Below the pieces are notes generated by a model, which was not told where the DNA came from, ran no database searches, and was given only the letters and a program-made list of their open reading frames with translations. The translations under genes were made by a program, and so were the position numbers. A DNA stretch of 64,000 nucleotides from Deltaproteobacteria bacterium (lineage in GTDB: Bacteria > Desulfobacterota > Syntrophorhabdia > Syntrophorhabdales > Syntrophorhabdaceae), in assembly GCA_029553295.1 (NCBI GenBank), contig JAKPCK010000109.1, positions 1 through 64,000 on the forward strand, written 5' to 3'. Shown here piece by piece: positions 1 through 8,290 of the stretch (the first letter of the stretch is position 1; the number at the start of each line of letters is the position of its first letter).

Positions 1-94
1 CCCTTTTCAAAAGCATGGTGGAGAGGTCAAAGGCATACCTCTCTGCCCCCCCTTTTTTGGGATTAAAGTTGTATATGGCAATCCCTATCTTCAA
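1..94 (-). CDS. Glycosyltransferase (GT4-like), N-terminal fragment
   Basis: The first 31 codons of a gene that runs off the left edge. Read from a TTG at 94 the frame gives MKIGIAIYNFNPKKGGAERY and then AFDLSTMLLKR, the usual N-terminus of family-4 glycosyltransferases (first beta-strand, glycine-rich GGAER loop, first helix). A purine-rich GAGAAG lies about 8 nt before the TTG and serves as ribosome binding site. It follows the AOR stop codon by 29 nt on the same strand, so it is probably co-transcribed with it. The likely role is transfer of a sugar to LPS core or another envelope glycan. The acceptor cannot be told from this fragment. Confidence 0.72.
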   Translation of the reverse strand, partial: MKIGIAIYNFNPKKGGAERYAFDLSTMLLKR

Positions 95-123
95 TGCTGC
101 TTCTCATCTTTAAATTATATGGG

Positions 124-1887
124 TCATTCTATATCCCTGGCCGGGATACCCTGACTATCCCATCCCCTTAGCCTATAATAATCATCTTTCATGTATTCCA
201 GTTCTTCCTCTTTTATAATGTTCTTATTGGAGCCTATGGGCTCCCTGAAAAACCTCTGTGGCAGATTGTCATCCTGCCTTGTCATGCCCTCCCTTATATT
301 GAAGAGCCTTGTTGCATCCTGGACGCGGGATGCTATCTCCATAAGACCCTGTTTATTCATGTCCATGCCTGTTGTGATGCGGACAATCCTGGCGAGTTCA
401 TCCCAGCCGTAGAGGTCCCTGTAAAACCTGCATACAATCAGACAGTCGTGGAGGTTGAGCCTGTCTTCAAAGTCTATGAAAATCCCTGCCTTGCCCTCTA
501 TTTTGTCTGGGGGGATCATCCCTGATGCCTCTGCCCTGAAAAAGGTGGAGCGGAGATGACATGCACCCCTGTCAGATGTTGCGTAGGCCAGACCCATGCC
601 CTTGAAATACCTGGGGTCATAGCCTGCTGGCTCCATACCCTTAACATGGATGGCTATATCCTCCATATCCCATTTCCTTGCTGCAGACACTATACCCTCT
701 GCAAGGACAGCGCCTGTGCCTTCACAGGCAGCCATCTCCTTGATTAGTTTTATTATCCCTTCTACATCACCATACTCCAGTCTATCTCTTATTCGCCCCC
801 TCTTTGATGCCTCTATGGCAAATGCACAGAGGTTTCCTGCGCTTATGGTATCCAAACCGAGCCTGTCACAGAGGTCATTGAGAAAGATTATAGCATCGAG
901 GCTCTTTACAAGACAAAGGCCACCAAAGGCATAGATGGTCTCGTATTCCGGGCCCTCCAGCTTAAGCCCAGCATATATGCCTTTTTCAACTCTTGTCATC
1001 CTGCCACAGGCAAGGAGACACATATAACATGCATGGGGTTTTACAGAAAAATCCTCGTGGAGTGTCTCGCCACTTATTGTCTCCCATCCATCCATTTTTC
1101 CGTCATACCAGTAACGGGCAGGAAATGCCTCGAGGTGGTTTATTATGGAGACCAGCCCCGGTGTCCCTATCTTCTTATAGACCTGGGCAGAGGGGTAATC
1201 ATTGACCCTTTTTCTCCACTCATTGTGGAATTTTAAGACATCATCGGGATATGCAACAGCCCTTTTCTGTGACCCATAGAAGGCAATGCCTTTTATGTTT
1301 TTTGAGCCCATAACAGCGCCCACCCCTGTCCTACCTGCACACCTCCACCTGTTGTTGGTGATATTGGCAAACCGGACGAGTCTTTCACCGGCAGGTCCTA
1401 TTACGATTATCCCTGCATCTTTTCTCCCTATATGTTCAGAGATATAGGCCTCTGTTGTATATGTATCAGAGCCCCATATAGCCCCTGCATCATGAAACAA
1501 AACATCCCTGTCGTTTATCTCAAGATAGACAGGTTCAGGGCTCCTGCCCTTGATTACTATTGCATCATATCCTGTCCTGCCTATAGGTTCTGCCACATTT
1601 CCCCCTGAATAGGAGTGGGAAAAGAATCCTGTAAGCGGGCTTTTTGTGATTACGGCATATCTGCTGGAACCCCATATGCCTGTGTCATTTACAGGCCCTG
1701 TGGTTATTATAAGGTGATTTTCAGGGGAAAGGGGATTTGCCCCGGCTCTATTTAGCCTGTGCATAAGGTATGCACCAAGACCCTTGCCTCCTAAATATCT
1801 CTCATATACCCTGTCTTGAATATCCTCTGTCTTAAAAGACCTTTCAGTTAAATCAACTATGAGAATCTTGTTAAAAAACCCCTTCAT
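124..1887 (-). CDS. aor: Aldehyde:ferredoxin oxidoreductase (tungsten-type AOR)
   Basis: 587 residues, normal for the cytoplasmic AOR family, which uses a tungsto-bis-pyranopterin and one [4Fe-4S] cluster to interconvert aldehydes and carboxylates with ferredoxin. The N-terminal domain has the cofactor-binding signature around WGSSRYAVITKSPLTGFF and GRTGYDAIVIKG. The cluster ligands are CYMCLLAC in the middle and a late Cys in NLHDCLIVC. EGPEYETIYAFG and DRGACHLRSTF are also family-typical. The ATG at 1887 starts MKGFFNKILIVDLTE, a standard AOR N-terminus. In an anaerobe it may reduce organic acids or detoxify aldehydes; substrate specificity cannot be predicted. A GT4 gene follows 29 nt downstream, and mobA at 27 kb belongs to the wider molybdopterin pathway. 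Confidence 0.93.
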   Translation of the reverse strand: MKGFFNKILIVDLTERSFKTEDIQDRVYERYLGGKGLGAYLMHRLNRAGANPLSPENHLIITTGPVNDTGIWGSSRYAVITKSPLTGFFSHSYSGGNVAEPIGRTGYDAIVIKGRSPEPVYLEINDRDVLFHDAGAIWGSDTYTTEAYISEHIGRKDAGIIVIGPAGERLVRFANITNNRWRCAGRTGVGAVMGSKNIKGIAFYGSQKRAVAYPDDVLKFHNEWRKRVNDYPSAQVYKKIGTPGLVSIINHLEAFPARYWYDGKMDGWETISGETLHEDFSVKPHACYMCLLACGRMTRVEKGIYAGLKLEGPEYETIYAFGGLCLVKSLDAIIFLNDLCDRLGLDTISAGNLCAFAIEASKRGRIRDRLEYGDVEGIIKLIKEMAACEGTGAVLAEGIVSAARKWDMEDIAIHVKGMEPAGYDPRYFKGMGLAYATSDRGACHLRSTFFRAEASGMIPPDKIEGKAGIFIDFEDRLNLHDCLIVCRFYRDLYGWDELARIVRITTGMDMNKQGLMEIASRVQDATRLFNIREGMTRQDDNLPQRFFREPIGSNKNIIKEEELEYMKDDYYRLRGWDSQGIPARDIE

Positions 1888-1928
1888 CTTCCGTCCCTCT
1901 TGATTAAAGATTTATTGGTGTGCCTTAC

Positions 1929-1963
1929 TGTATCTTCCCCTGCAAAATATAGATACAGATACA
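1929..1963. repeat. Inverted and direct TGTATCT/AGATACA repeat between aor and the radical SAM gene
   Basis: TGTATCT at 1929-1935 is matched by its reverse complement AGATACA at 1951-1957, and a second GATACA follows directly (1958-1963). The element lies between the divergent AOR and radical SAM genes, 40-75 nt upstream of the AOR start. It is a plausible operator or hairpin; no regulator is identified. Confidence 0.35.
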
Positions 1964-2149
1964 AAAAGACTCCATATTCTACCATTCAAAGAGGATAAAA
2001 CCAACAAATTTAAGCATTATTGTGATGTAAAATAGCCTTGGATATCTATACCGGGGATAACCAGCCAATATCATGGGATAGGCCTCAAGGCCTTTACAAA
2101 TCTCTATAAAGGTCTTATATTGCAAAAGAGCTTAGAAAAGGAGAAGACT

Positions 2150-3199
2150 ATGTATGAGCAAGGTGTTATAAGGCCGCCCAGTGAGGCATCGAGTTTATTG
2201 GTCCGTGTAACAAGAAACTGCCCCTGGAATCAGTGTCTGTTCTGTCCTGCCTATAAGGGCACAAAATTCTCAAAAAGGACTGTGGAAGAGGTGAAAAAGG
2301 ACATAGATGCCATGGCAGAGGAATACAAGGGATATACAATAAGGACTGCATTCCTGCAGGACGGTGATACCCTTATACTGAAGACAGACGATGTCCTTGA
2401 GATATTGAGATACCTTAAAGAGAAATTCCCATCCATTGAAAGGATAACATCGTATGCAAGGGCGCCAACACTAAGGCGGAGGACAGTAGAGGAGCTAAAA
2501 AAACTTAAGGAGGCAGGCCTCACCAGGATCCATGTGGGTCTGGAGAGCGGCTCAGCCACAATCCTCAAGATGGTTAAAAAGGGTATAACTCCTGATGATA
2601 TAGTCATCGGGGGCAGGCATGTTAAGGAGGCGGGCATGGAACTCTCCGAATATATCATGCCCGGTATAGGAGGCAAGACCTTAAGCGAAGAGAATGCAGT
2701 GGAGACGGCAAGGCTTTTAAACCTTATAGAGCCTGATTTTATAAGGGTTCGCACATTTGCCATGCATCCCATGTCACCTATGAATAAGATGGTAAAGGAG
2801 GGCATCTTTGTCCCCATGACCGATGATGAGATAGTAAAAGAGATAAGGATGCTTGTGGCGAATCTCAATGCAATGCACAGCTATTTCTCTTGCGGGGATT
2901 TCAGCCTCAATCTCCTTATGCATGTGGATGGATGGCTCGACGAGAAAAAGGATTACATGCTCAAGGAGCTGGATGCATTCCTCTCCCTTACAAAAAGACA
3001 GAGACAGGCCTACTCACTTATTAGGCGATCGTCTTATATGAACTACCCTGTAAGTATAGTCCTTGATAAAGGGGTCATGGAAAGGATTGAGCCTGAGATA
3101 GAAAGGATAGAAAAGGCAGGAGAAGGCGCATTCGACAGATACATCTGGGAGCTTATGTCTTATCAGCTGCCCCAGCCCCAGACGGATAACTGGCAGTGA
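2150..3199 (+). CDS. Radical SAM protein (Elp3/B12-binding-like class)
   Basis: 349 residues from an ATG at 2150, preceded by the good site AAGGAGAAG; an upstream in-frame TTG at 2120 has no such site. Cysteines 24, 29 and 32 (CPWNQCLFC, spacing CX4CX2C) match the [4Fe-4S]-SAM site of radical SAM enzymes, with a TIM-barrel behind it (LQDGDTLIL, GLTRIHVGLESGSATILKMV, SEYIMPGIGGKT). The opening MYEQGVIRPPSEASSLLVRVTRNCPW resembles a conserved radical SAM group common in Desulfobacterota, but its substrate is not known to me. Transcribed alone, divergent from AOR. Expected to be cytoplasmic and oxygen-sensitive. Confidence 0.85.
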   Translation: MYEQGVIRPPSEASSLLVRVTRNCPWNQCLFCPAYKGTKFSKRTVEEVKKDIDAMAEEYKGYTIRTAFLQDGDTLILKTDDVLEILRYLKEKFPSIERITSYARAPTLRRRTVEELKKLKEAGLTRIHVGLESGSATILKMVKKGITPDDIVIGGRHVKEAGMELSEYIMPGIGGKTLSEENAVETARLLNLIEPDFIRVRTFAMHPMSPMNKMVKEGIFVPMTDDEIVKEIRMLVANLNAMHSYFSCGDFSLNLLMHVDGWLDEKKDYMLKELDAFLSLTKRQRQAYSLIRRSSYMNYPVSIVLDKGVMERIEPEIERIEKAGEGAFDRYIWELMSYQLPQPQTDNWQ

Positions 3200-3250
3200 A
3201 CTATCACCACTTACAGATTGGAGGGCACTAATTATTTAGATAGGCAAGGG

Positions 3251-3266
3251 GCTATAGGTTATAGAC
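3251..3266. repeat. CTATAG-type dispersed intergenic phrase
   Basis: GCTATAGGTTATAGAC lies in the convergent gap between the radical SAM gene and the cupin gene. Close variants occur in other non-coding gaps of this window (about 15.50, 21.06, 24.52 and 47.40 kb). It may be a remnant of the same repeat family described at 15.5 and 24.5 kb. Confidence 0.35.
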
Positions 3267-3299
3267 AATAAAAATTACAACCTTCACCTCTTTAAAGAG

Positions 3300-3644
3300 C
3301 TATCTTTTTGGATAGGCTGCAATCACTATGACAAAGGTCTCTTCATCTCTTGTGTTGTGGAGGCTGTGGGGTTCTCCGGCAGGTATCCATATGGCATCCC
3401 ACTCTTTTACCTCCTGTGTGTCTTTACCGACCTGCATAATGCCACCGCCTTTTACAATAAGATATATCTCCTCTACCTCATCTACATGTTCTTCAATGGT
3501 GTTGCCGGAGGGGAGTATGGCATAGGCAAGAAACTCCATGCTTTTTAGGAAGTGGCTTGTCATCACCATCCTTGCCACAGCACCGTAATGGGCTATGTAG
3601 GTAGTCTTTAATACCTCCGGGTCATTGAAATTCCTTACAATCAT
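3300..3644 (-). CDS. Cupin-domain protein
   Basis: 114 residues forming a single small beta-barrel. The metal-binding motif is visible as EEHVDEVEEIYLIVKG and the second cupin motif as IWIPAGEPHSLHN, so His and Glu ligands for one divalent metal are present. Single-domain cupins of this kind act as isomerases, dioxygenases or small-molecule sensors; the sequence does not say which. It follows glnA by 47 nt on the same strand and probably belongs to the same transcript as the CsgG-like lipoprotein and glnA. A link to nitrogen control is only an inference from this position. Confidence 0.8.
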   Translation of the reverse strand: MIVRNFNDPEVLKTTYIAHYGAVARMVMTSHFLKSMEFLAYAILPSGNTIEEHVDEVEEIYLIVKGGGIMQVGKDTQEVKEWDAIWIPAGEPHSLHNTRDEETFVIVIAAYPKR

Positions 3645-3691
3645 GTCACTCCTTATATTTTATATCTCTATCTTATGTCTTTTTTCACTGT

Positions 3692-5014
3692 TTACAGGAT
3701 GGGCAGATAGGTATCTATCTCGTATTTTGATACATGGGTCCTGAACCTGTCCCATTCTATCTTTTTGTTTTCAATAAGCTTTTCAAAGACATGGTCCCCC
3801 AGGGTATCCCTTATGAGCTCGCTTTTTTCTGCACACTCTATGGCCTCATAGAGGCTCCCAGGCAGGGAATCTATCTTTAATTCCCTCCTCTTTTCCGGGG
3901 ACATCTCGTATACATCCTCTTCTATGGCATCAGGGAGGGGGTATCTGTTCTTTATACCTTCAAGGCCAGCCCTTAGCATAGCAGAAAAGGCAAGATATGG
4001 ATTGCAGGCAGGGTCAGGGCTTCTGTATTCTGCCCTGGTTGCTTTTTCCTTGCCCGGTTTATAGAGTGGAACCCTGACAAGGGTTGACCTGTTTCTCCTT
4101 GCCCATGCTATATAAACAGGTGCCTCATATCCAGGGACAAGCCTCTTGTATGAATTTACCCACTGGCTTGTAAGCAGGGTTATCTCTCTCGCATGTCGTA
4201 AAAGACCTGCTATATACCACTTGGCAATATCTGAAAGGAAATACTCATCATTGGGGTCGTAAAAGGCATTTTTGCTGCCCTGAAAAAGTGATTGATGGAC
4301 ATGCATGCCGCTTCCGTTTACCCCAAACATGGGTTTTGGCATAAATGTGGCATATACCCCGTATTTTTTTGCCACCTCTTTAACGATTACCCTGTATGTC
4401 ATGGTATTGTCAGCCATCTGGAGGGCCTCTGCATACCTCAAATCTATCTCGTGCTGGGATGGCGCTACCTCATGGTGGCTGTATTCTACCTTGATACCCA
4501 TCTCCTCCAGCATAATTATGGTATCCCTTCTTATGTCAGTTGCCTCATCGAGGGTGGTTACATCAAAATAACCGCCATTATCCAGTATCTCTGTGTCCTT
4601 ATCTGTCTTGAAATAAAAGAATTCTAGTTCAGGCCCCACAAAAAAGCTATACCCCATATCCTGGGCCACCTTGAGATTCCTTTTCAGGACAAATCTGGGG
4701 TCACCTTTGTAGGGTGTTCCATCAGGTTCATATATATCGCAGAACATCCTTGCAACAACTGAGCTCTCACTGGACCTGTAAGGCAGGATGGTAAAAGTGG
4801 ACGGGTCGGGTCTTGCAAGCATATCACTTTCGTCTATCCTTGCAAAACCCTGTATGGATGAACCATCAAAACCCATGCCCTCATTCAGCGCACCTTCCAA
4901 CTCATCTATGGTTATACTGAAGCTCTTTGCAAAGCCAAGGATATCTGTAAACCATAGTTTAACAAATTTTATATCCTTCTCCCTTGTTATCCTTAATACA
5001 TCTTCCTTTGTCAT
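3692..5014 (-). CDS. glnA: Glutamine synthetase, type I (GSI-alpha-like)
   Basis: 440 residues, catalysing ATP-dependent ligation of ammonia to glutamate. Conserved active-site blocks are FDGSSIQGF (about 49-57), GPELEFF (127-133), GSGMHVHQS (234-242), ARRNRSTLVRVP and KATRAEYRSPDPACNPYLA. The length and the C-terminal third (EIDTYLPIL end, no NLYDLPP-like adenylylation segment) fit the alpha subtype, which is controlled by feedback rather than by adenylylation of a tyrosine. The start follows the upstream lipoprotein gene by only 14 nt, so the two are probably co-transcribed, an uncommon partnership. The cupin gene follows 47 nt downstream. Confidence 0.96.
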   Translation of the reverse strand: MTKEDVLRITREKDIKFVKLWFTDILGFAKSFSITIDELEGALNEGMGFDGSSIQGFARIDESDMLARPDPSTFTILPYRSSESSVVARMFCDIYEPDGTPYKGDPRFVLKRNLKVAQDMGYSFFVGPELEFFYFKTDKDTEILDNGGYFDVTTLDEATDIRRDTIIMLEEMGIKVEYSHHEVAPSQHEIDLRYAEALQMADNTMTYRVIVKEVAKKYGVYATFMPKPMFGVNGSGMHVHQSLFQGSKNAFYDPNDEYFLSDIAKWYIAGLLRHAREITLLTSQWVNSYKRLVPGYEAPVYIAWARRNRSTLVRVPLYKPGKEKATRAEYRSPDPACNPYLAFSAMLRAGLEGIKNRYPLPDAIEEDVYEMSPEKRRELKIDSLPGSLYEAIECAEKSELIRDTLGDHVFEKLIENKKIEWDRFRTHVSKYEIDTYLPIL

Positions 5015-5028
5015 TGTATGACCCCTTT

Positions 5029-5643
5029 TTAAAGTATGAGATATTTCTTTTCCTTGAGAGATGATGACATGTCCTTTATGATGTCATCTAAGAGCTTGCC
5101 TGCAGAGTCTGCCTCTTGCTCTCCGCCTATTCCATATTTTGGCTTTTCACCTACATTTTTTGCCCTGGACTGTTTTAGTATCTCGGCTGACCAGAGGACC
5201 TCCCCTGTTTCTACCTTTATCATCTTGGCTGTAAGATATACCTCTGCATTCAAAACAAAGCCCCTTGAATCCTTATTCTCTGAATAATTATGGAGCGTCC
5301 CTGTTAATATGGTGTCTGCACCGAGTTGTCTCAGCTTCTCCTTTGTACTCTCATCTACTATACCTGAATCTGAGTGCTGGAATGTTACCTCCTGGAAAAT
5401 CTTCTGGAGTTCAGCCCTTTCAACGAGCTTATATGGTGTATTTATAAGTGCTGCCGTGAATTTGTCTACAAGGAGTTCACTGGATACCCCAACCCCGCCA
5501 GCCCTGTTAAAATTTAGTATGGCAATCCTGCTTATCTTTGTTTTATCAAAATCCTTTGCAAAATTTATCTTATGGACAACCGCCCCTGAACATGCAAAAA
5601 GCATAATGGAGAGGGCCAAAAGGATTATCTTTTTCATAGACAT
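5029..5643 (-). CDS. CsgG/GNA1162-like outer-membrane lipoprotein
   Basis: 204 residues. The N-terminus MKKIILLALSIMLFACSG is a lipoprotein signal peptide with lipobox LFAC. The mature part resembles the CsgG/DUF799-type alpha/beta domain: IAILNFNRAGG, a helix with the LLVDKFTAALINTPYKLVERAEL pattern, LGADTILTGTLHNY, and VETGEVLWSAEILKQS. Such proteins are periplasmic lipoproteins; CsgG itself forms a secretion pore, but most relatives are uncharacterised. It is the first gene of a unit that continues with glnA and the cupin gene, behind a TTGACA promoter at 5691. A direct functional link to glutamine synthesis is not evident. Confidence 0.72.
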   Translation of the reverse strand: MSMKKIILLALSIMLFACSGAVVHKINFAKDFDKTKISRIAILNFNRAGGVGVSSELLVDKFTAALINTPYKLVERAELQKIFQEVTFQHSDSGIVDESTKEKLRQLGADTILTGTLHNYSENKDSRGFVLNAEVYLTAKMIKVETGEVLWSAEILKQSRAKNVGEKPKYGIGGEQEADSAGKLLDDIIKDMSSSLKEKKYLIL

Positions 5644-5667
5644 ACCTCCCTTATAGTCATAGGGATA

Positions 5668-5696
5668 AAGTTATAGTTATCCTGACTAATTGTCAA
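5668..5696 (-). promoter_or_regulatory. Sigma-70-type promoter for lipoprotein-glnA-cupin
   Basis: On the minus strand TTGACA (5696-5691) is a perfect -35. A -10 is either TAACTT after 17 nt or the better-matching TATAAC after 15 nt. The CsgG-like gene starts about 25 nt farther on, behind the ribosome site GGGAGG. Confidence 0.5.
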
Positions 5697-5841
5697 GAGC
5701 TTTATAGTGTGGTTCTTACAGAATAGTCTTGGAGATTGCCTCCTGTTTTGCCTGGCAGGAGAAATTCAAACTACCTTCTATGGCCAGGCATAGACATATA
5801 GAGAACTGCATCCACATTTATTGCCTTTGGGATTGAATTAC

Positions 5842-6459
5842 TTATGGCTTAACTATCCTGCCTGCCCTGAAAAGCGTATCTGTTATATCATACATATTTG
5901 ATATAACACCTGCCCGCACCTTGTCTGCAAGGCCGAAATAATTGATGCAAGTCCCACAGACAAGGAGTTTTACACCCGTTTCCTCAAGTTTTTTAAGGTC
6001 ATGGAGGACCTCAGACCCTTCAACAGTAAGCCTTACGCCTCCATTATAGAATATCATTATGTCAGGGGCCTTTTCCATCTCTGTAAGGGTGTGGATAAAA
6101 GACCTGATTAATACACTGCCCAGCTCATCGTTTCCTATACCCATTTTATCCGATGTTATTACCAAAACCACAGGTCCTGATGTAGGAGATGTTCTTTCTA
6201 TTCCACATGTAATCTCGTTTTCTGTTATGGGGTTTATGTCTATCCCGGGCTTTTTCACAATCTTTAGCTTAAAAATACCGCCTGTCTCCTCGCTTACCTC
6301 TACTGAACAGCCTGAATTAGACGCAAACCTCTTAACATTTTCCAGGGCTGTGGTATTATCTACGAGTACGGTTATATCATTTTTTGTCTCCAATGCCTTT
6401 TTTGTGAGGATTACAGGCTGGGGGCAGGCAAGTCCCCTTGCATCAACAATCTCTGACAT
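5842..6459 (-). CDS. yedF: TusA-DsrE fusion, YedF-type sulfurtransferase-like protein
   Basis: 205 residues in two domains. The N-terminal about 70 residues are a TusA/SirA domain with the CPxP signature (DARGLACPQPV, active-site Cys12). The C-terminal about 110 residues are a DsrE-like domain (LVITSDKMGIGNDELG, DIMIFYNGGVRL) with a pair of cysteines in LLVCGTCINYFGL. This architecture defines the YedF family, which is often found with selenium metabolism genes and is thought to carry persulfide or perselenide. No selD, selA or selB lies in this window. It has its own promoter (6485-6513) and a strong AGGAGG site, and is divergent from hrcA. Confidence 0.88.
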   Translation of the reverse strand: MSEIVDARGLACPQPVILTKKALETKNDITVLVDNTTALENVKRFASNSGCSVEVSEETGGIFKLKIVKKPGIDINPITENEITCGIERTSPTSGPVVLVITSDKMGIGNDELGSVLIRSFIHTLTEMEKAPDIMIFYNGGVRLTVEGSEVLHDLKKLEETGVKLLVCGTCINYFGLADKVRAGVISNMYDITDTLFRAGRIVKP

Positions 6460-6484
6460 CTCATCCTCCTAAAAATTTTTCAAA

Positions 6485-6513
6485 TTAATATAACCAATAA
6501 ATTATGTTGTCAA
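6485..6513 (-). promoter_or_regulatory. Promoter of the YedF-type gene
   Basis: On the minus strand TTGACA (6513-6508), a 17-nt spacer and TATTAA (6490-6485). The YedF start lies 26 nt past the -10, with AGGAGG in between. Confidence 0.55.
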
Positions 6514-6589
6514 CAATTTTCTGTAGATTCATCAAAAGGATATGGGTATAGCAAAAATATACCTGATAATAGTCCAAAAAATTCATTCC

Positions 6590-6618
6590 TTGACAAAGGG
6601 TATTTATATAATTAAGTT
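6590..6618 (+). promoter_or_regulatory. Candidate hrcA promoter
   Basis: CCTTGACA gives a perfect -35 (TTGACA 6590-6595). The -10 is unclear: TAAGTT after 17 nt (6613-6618), while a TATAAT at 6607-6612 is too close (11 nt). No CIRCE inverted repeat (TTAGCACTC-N9-GAGTGCTAA) is seen between here and the hrcA ATG, although HrcA usually represses its own operon through it. Confidence 0.35.
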
Positions 6619-6645
6619 ATTCTATATACGTTAAAAGGGATTGGT

Positions 6646-7677
6646 ATGGAGATATTGTCTGAAAGGCAAAATAAAATTCTGGAGTATATAATACAGAGCT
6701 ATATAAACTGTGCTGAGCCTGTAAGCTCAAGGGCCATATCCAAGGCTATAATGAATAAATGGAGCCCTGCAACAATAAGAAATGTCATGTCAGAGCTGGA
6801 AAATATGGGTTTTTTATATAAATCCTACGCTGTTGCAGGGAGGATCCCTACCAATAAGGCCTTCAGATACTATATAAACCGATTAAATTATTACGGGTCA
6901 CCGAGAAAAAAGGATGTTATGGCCTTGGAGGGCATGATGAAGCCCCGTTATTCCTATATAGAAGAGGTTATGATGGAGGCCTCCAGGACCCTTGCAGCCA
7001 TATCGAGACACACGAGCATTGTGGTGGAGCCCAGGATAGATACCATGCTTTTTAAAGAGATTGAATTTGTCAGGATGTCGAGGAATACCATACTTATTCT
7101 TTTTGTTACATCTGCAGGAACCGTCCATACAAGGCTTGTGGATACTGAGGATACCCTTGATATGGAGTTTCTCACGAGCATGAAGAGGTATTTGAATGAG
7201 AGGTTTGAGGGGGTTCCCTTTTATGCACTAAAATCAGAGATAGAGAGGGACCTGGAAAAAGACAAGACAAGCTTTAATCTGCTCCTTGCAAAGATAAAAG
7301 AGAGCATAGACACTATTATCGAGGCCAAGGACAAAAGAGAGATATACATAGATGGGACATCCAAGATAATGGGGTTTCCGGAATTTTCTGATATAGAGAG
7401 GCTCAGGGAACTGTTCAAGGCATTGGAGAAAAAGGAGAAGCTATTAAAATTGCTGGATAAATGCATGAAAGAAGAGGGCATACATGTAATATTGGGTATG
7501 GAGAGCGACATCAAGGAGATGAGGGATATAAGTATTATAACATCGACATATAAGATATCAGATAAAGGCTATGGGATACTCGGGGTCATAGGCCCTGTGA
7601 GGATGGATTATTCACGGATAATCCCCATTGTAAACTATGCCGCTAAGACTGTAAGTGACATTATAAGCACAATGTGA
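6646..7677 (+). CDS. hrcA: Heat-inducible transcription repressor HrcA
   Basis: 343 residues, full length for HrcA. The N-terminal winged helix is clear (SERQNKILEYIIQSYINCAEPVSS, then SPATIRNVMSELENMGFL), followed by the GAF-like and dimerisation domains (FVTSAGTVHTRLV, YGILGVIGPVRMDY). HrcA binds CIRCE sites in front of groE and dnaK operons and depends on GroEL for folding. It heads an hrcA-grpE-dnaJ operon (10 nt to grpE). No CIRCE copy is visible in its own leader, so either the operator is degenerate or this operon is controlled differently. Confidence 0.95.
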   Translation: MEILSERQNKILEYIIQSYINCAEPVSSRAISKAIMNKWSPATIRNVMSELENMGFLYKSYAVAGRIPTNKAFRYYINRLNYYGSPRKKDVMALEGMMKPRYSYIEEVMMEASRTLAAISRHTSIVVEPRIDTMLFKEIEFVRMSRNTILILFVTSAGTVHTRLVDTEDTLDMEFLTSMKRYLNERFEGVPFYALKSEIERDLEKDKTSFNLLLAKIKESIDTIIEAKDKREIYIDGTSKIMGFPEFSDIERLRELFKALEKKEKLLKLLDKCMKEEGIHVILGMESDIKEMRDISIITSTYKISDKGYGILGVIGPVRMDYSRIIPIVNYAAKTVSDIISTM

Positions 7678-7687
7678 GAGGTGGGAT

Positions 7688-8278
7688 ATGGAGAAAAAAG
7701 ACGAAAAAGACATGGAACAGAAAATAGAAAAGGAAAAGGAGAAAGAAGAGGGGACATCCCAGGAGGAACACAAAAAAAAGAAAAAAAAGGATGAGCTCAT
7801 AGAGGAGCTCAACAAACAGATCAGGCAGCAGGATGAGACCATAAAGTCTCTCCATGAGAGGTTGCTCTACCTCCAGGCTGATTTTGAGAACTTCAAAAAG
7901 ATAAAAAACAAGGAAAAACAGGACCTTTTAAAATTCGGTAATGAAGTCCTTATCAAGGAGCTTTTACCTGTTGTTGATAACCTTGAAAGGGCATTAGATC
8001 ATGCATCAAAGACAGATGACATAAAGGGCATACAAGAAGGTGTTGGTATGGTTTTAAATGAATTCCTCAAGGTGCTTGAGAGGGCAGGTGTATCAAGGGT
8101 TGAGGCAGTGGGGAAAAAGTTTGACCCCAATCTCCATGAGGCCTTCTATCAGGAGGAGAGGGCAGATGTGGAGCCTGACACGGTTCTATCAGAGCACCAG
8201 AAGGGTTATATATTAAACGGAAGGCTTATAAGACCTTCCATGGTTACTGTATCAAAAAGCCCTGAAACCCACCAATAA
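7688..8278 (+). CDS. grpE: Nucleotide exchange factor GrpE
   Basis: 196 residues. The first about 45 are an extremely charged Lys/Glu tail, followed by the long dimeric coiled coil (KQIRQQDETIKSLHERLLYLQADFENFKK) and the C-terminal beta-domain that contacts DnaK (VEAVGKKFDPNLHEAFYQEE and YILNGRLIRPSMVTVSK). GrpE releases ADP from DnaK. It lies between hrcA and dnaJ, 10 and 12 nt from them. The dnaK gene that would normally stand next to it is missing here and must be elsewhere. Confidence 0.95.
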   Translation: MEKKDEKDMEQKIEKEKEKEEGTSQEEHKKKKKKDELIEELNKQIRQQDETIKSLHERLLYLQADFENFKKIKNKEKQDLLKFGNEVLIKELLPVVDNLERALDHASKTDDIKGIQEGVGMVLNEFLKVLERAGVSRVEAVGKKFDPNLHEAFYQEERADVEPDTVLSEHQKGYILNGRLIRPSMVTVSKSPETHQ

Positions 8279-8290
8279 AGGAAACCATAG

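Noticed and set aside
2120-2149. Start of the first radical SAM gene at TTG 2120
   Set aside because: The ATG at 2150 has AAGGAGAAG in front, and the extra 10 residues are not part of the family start.
2251-2868. Long minus-strand open frame inside the radical SAM gene (205 codons)
   Set aside because: It is the antisense shadow of a clear coding gene and its translation is serine/leucine-rich with no domain.
6520-6645. CIRCE operator in front of hrcA
   Set aside because: No TTAGCACTC or GAGTGCTAA arm was found.
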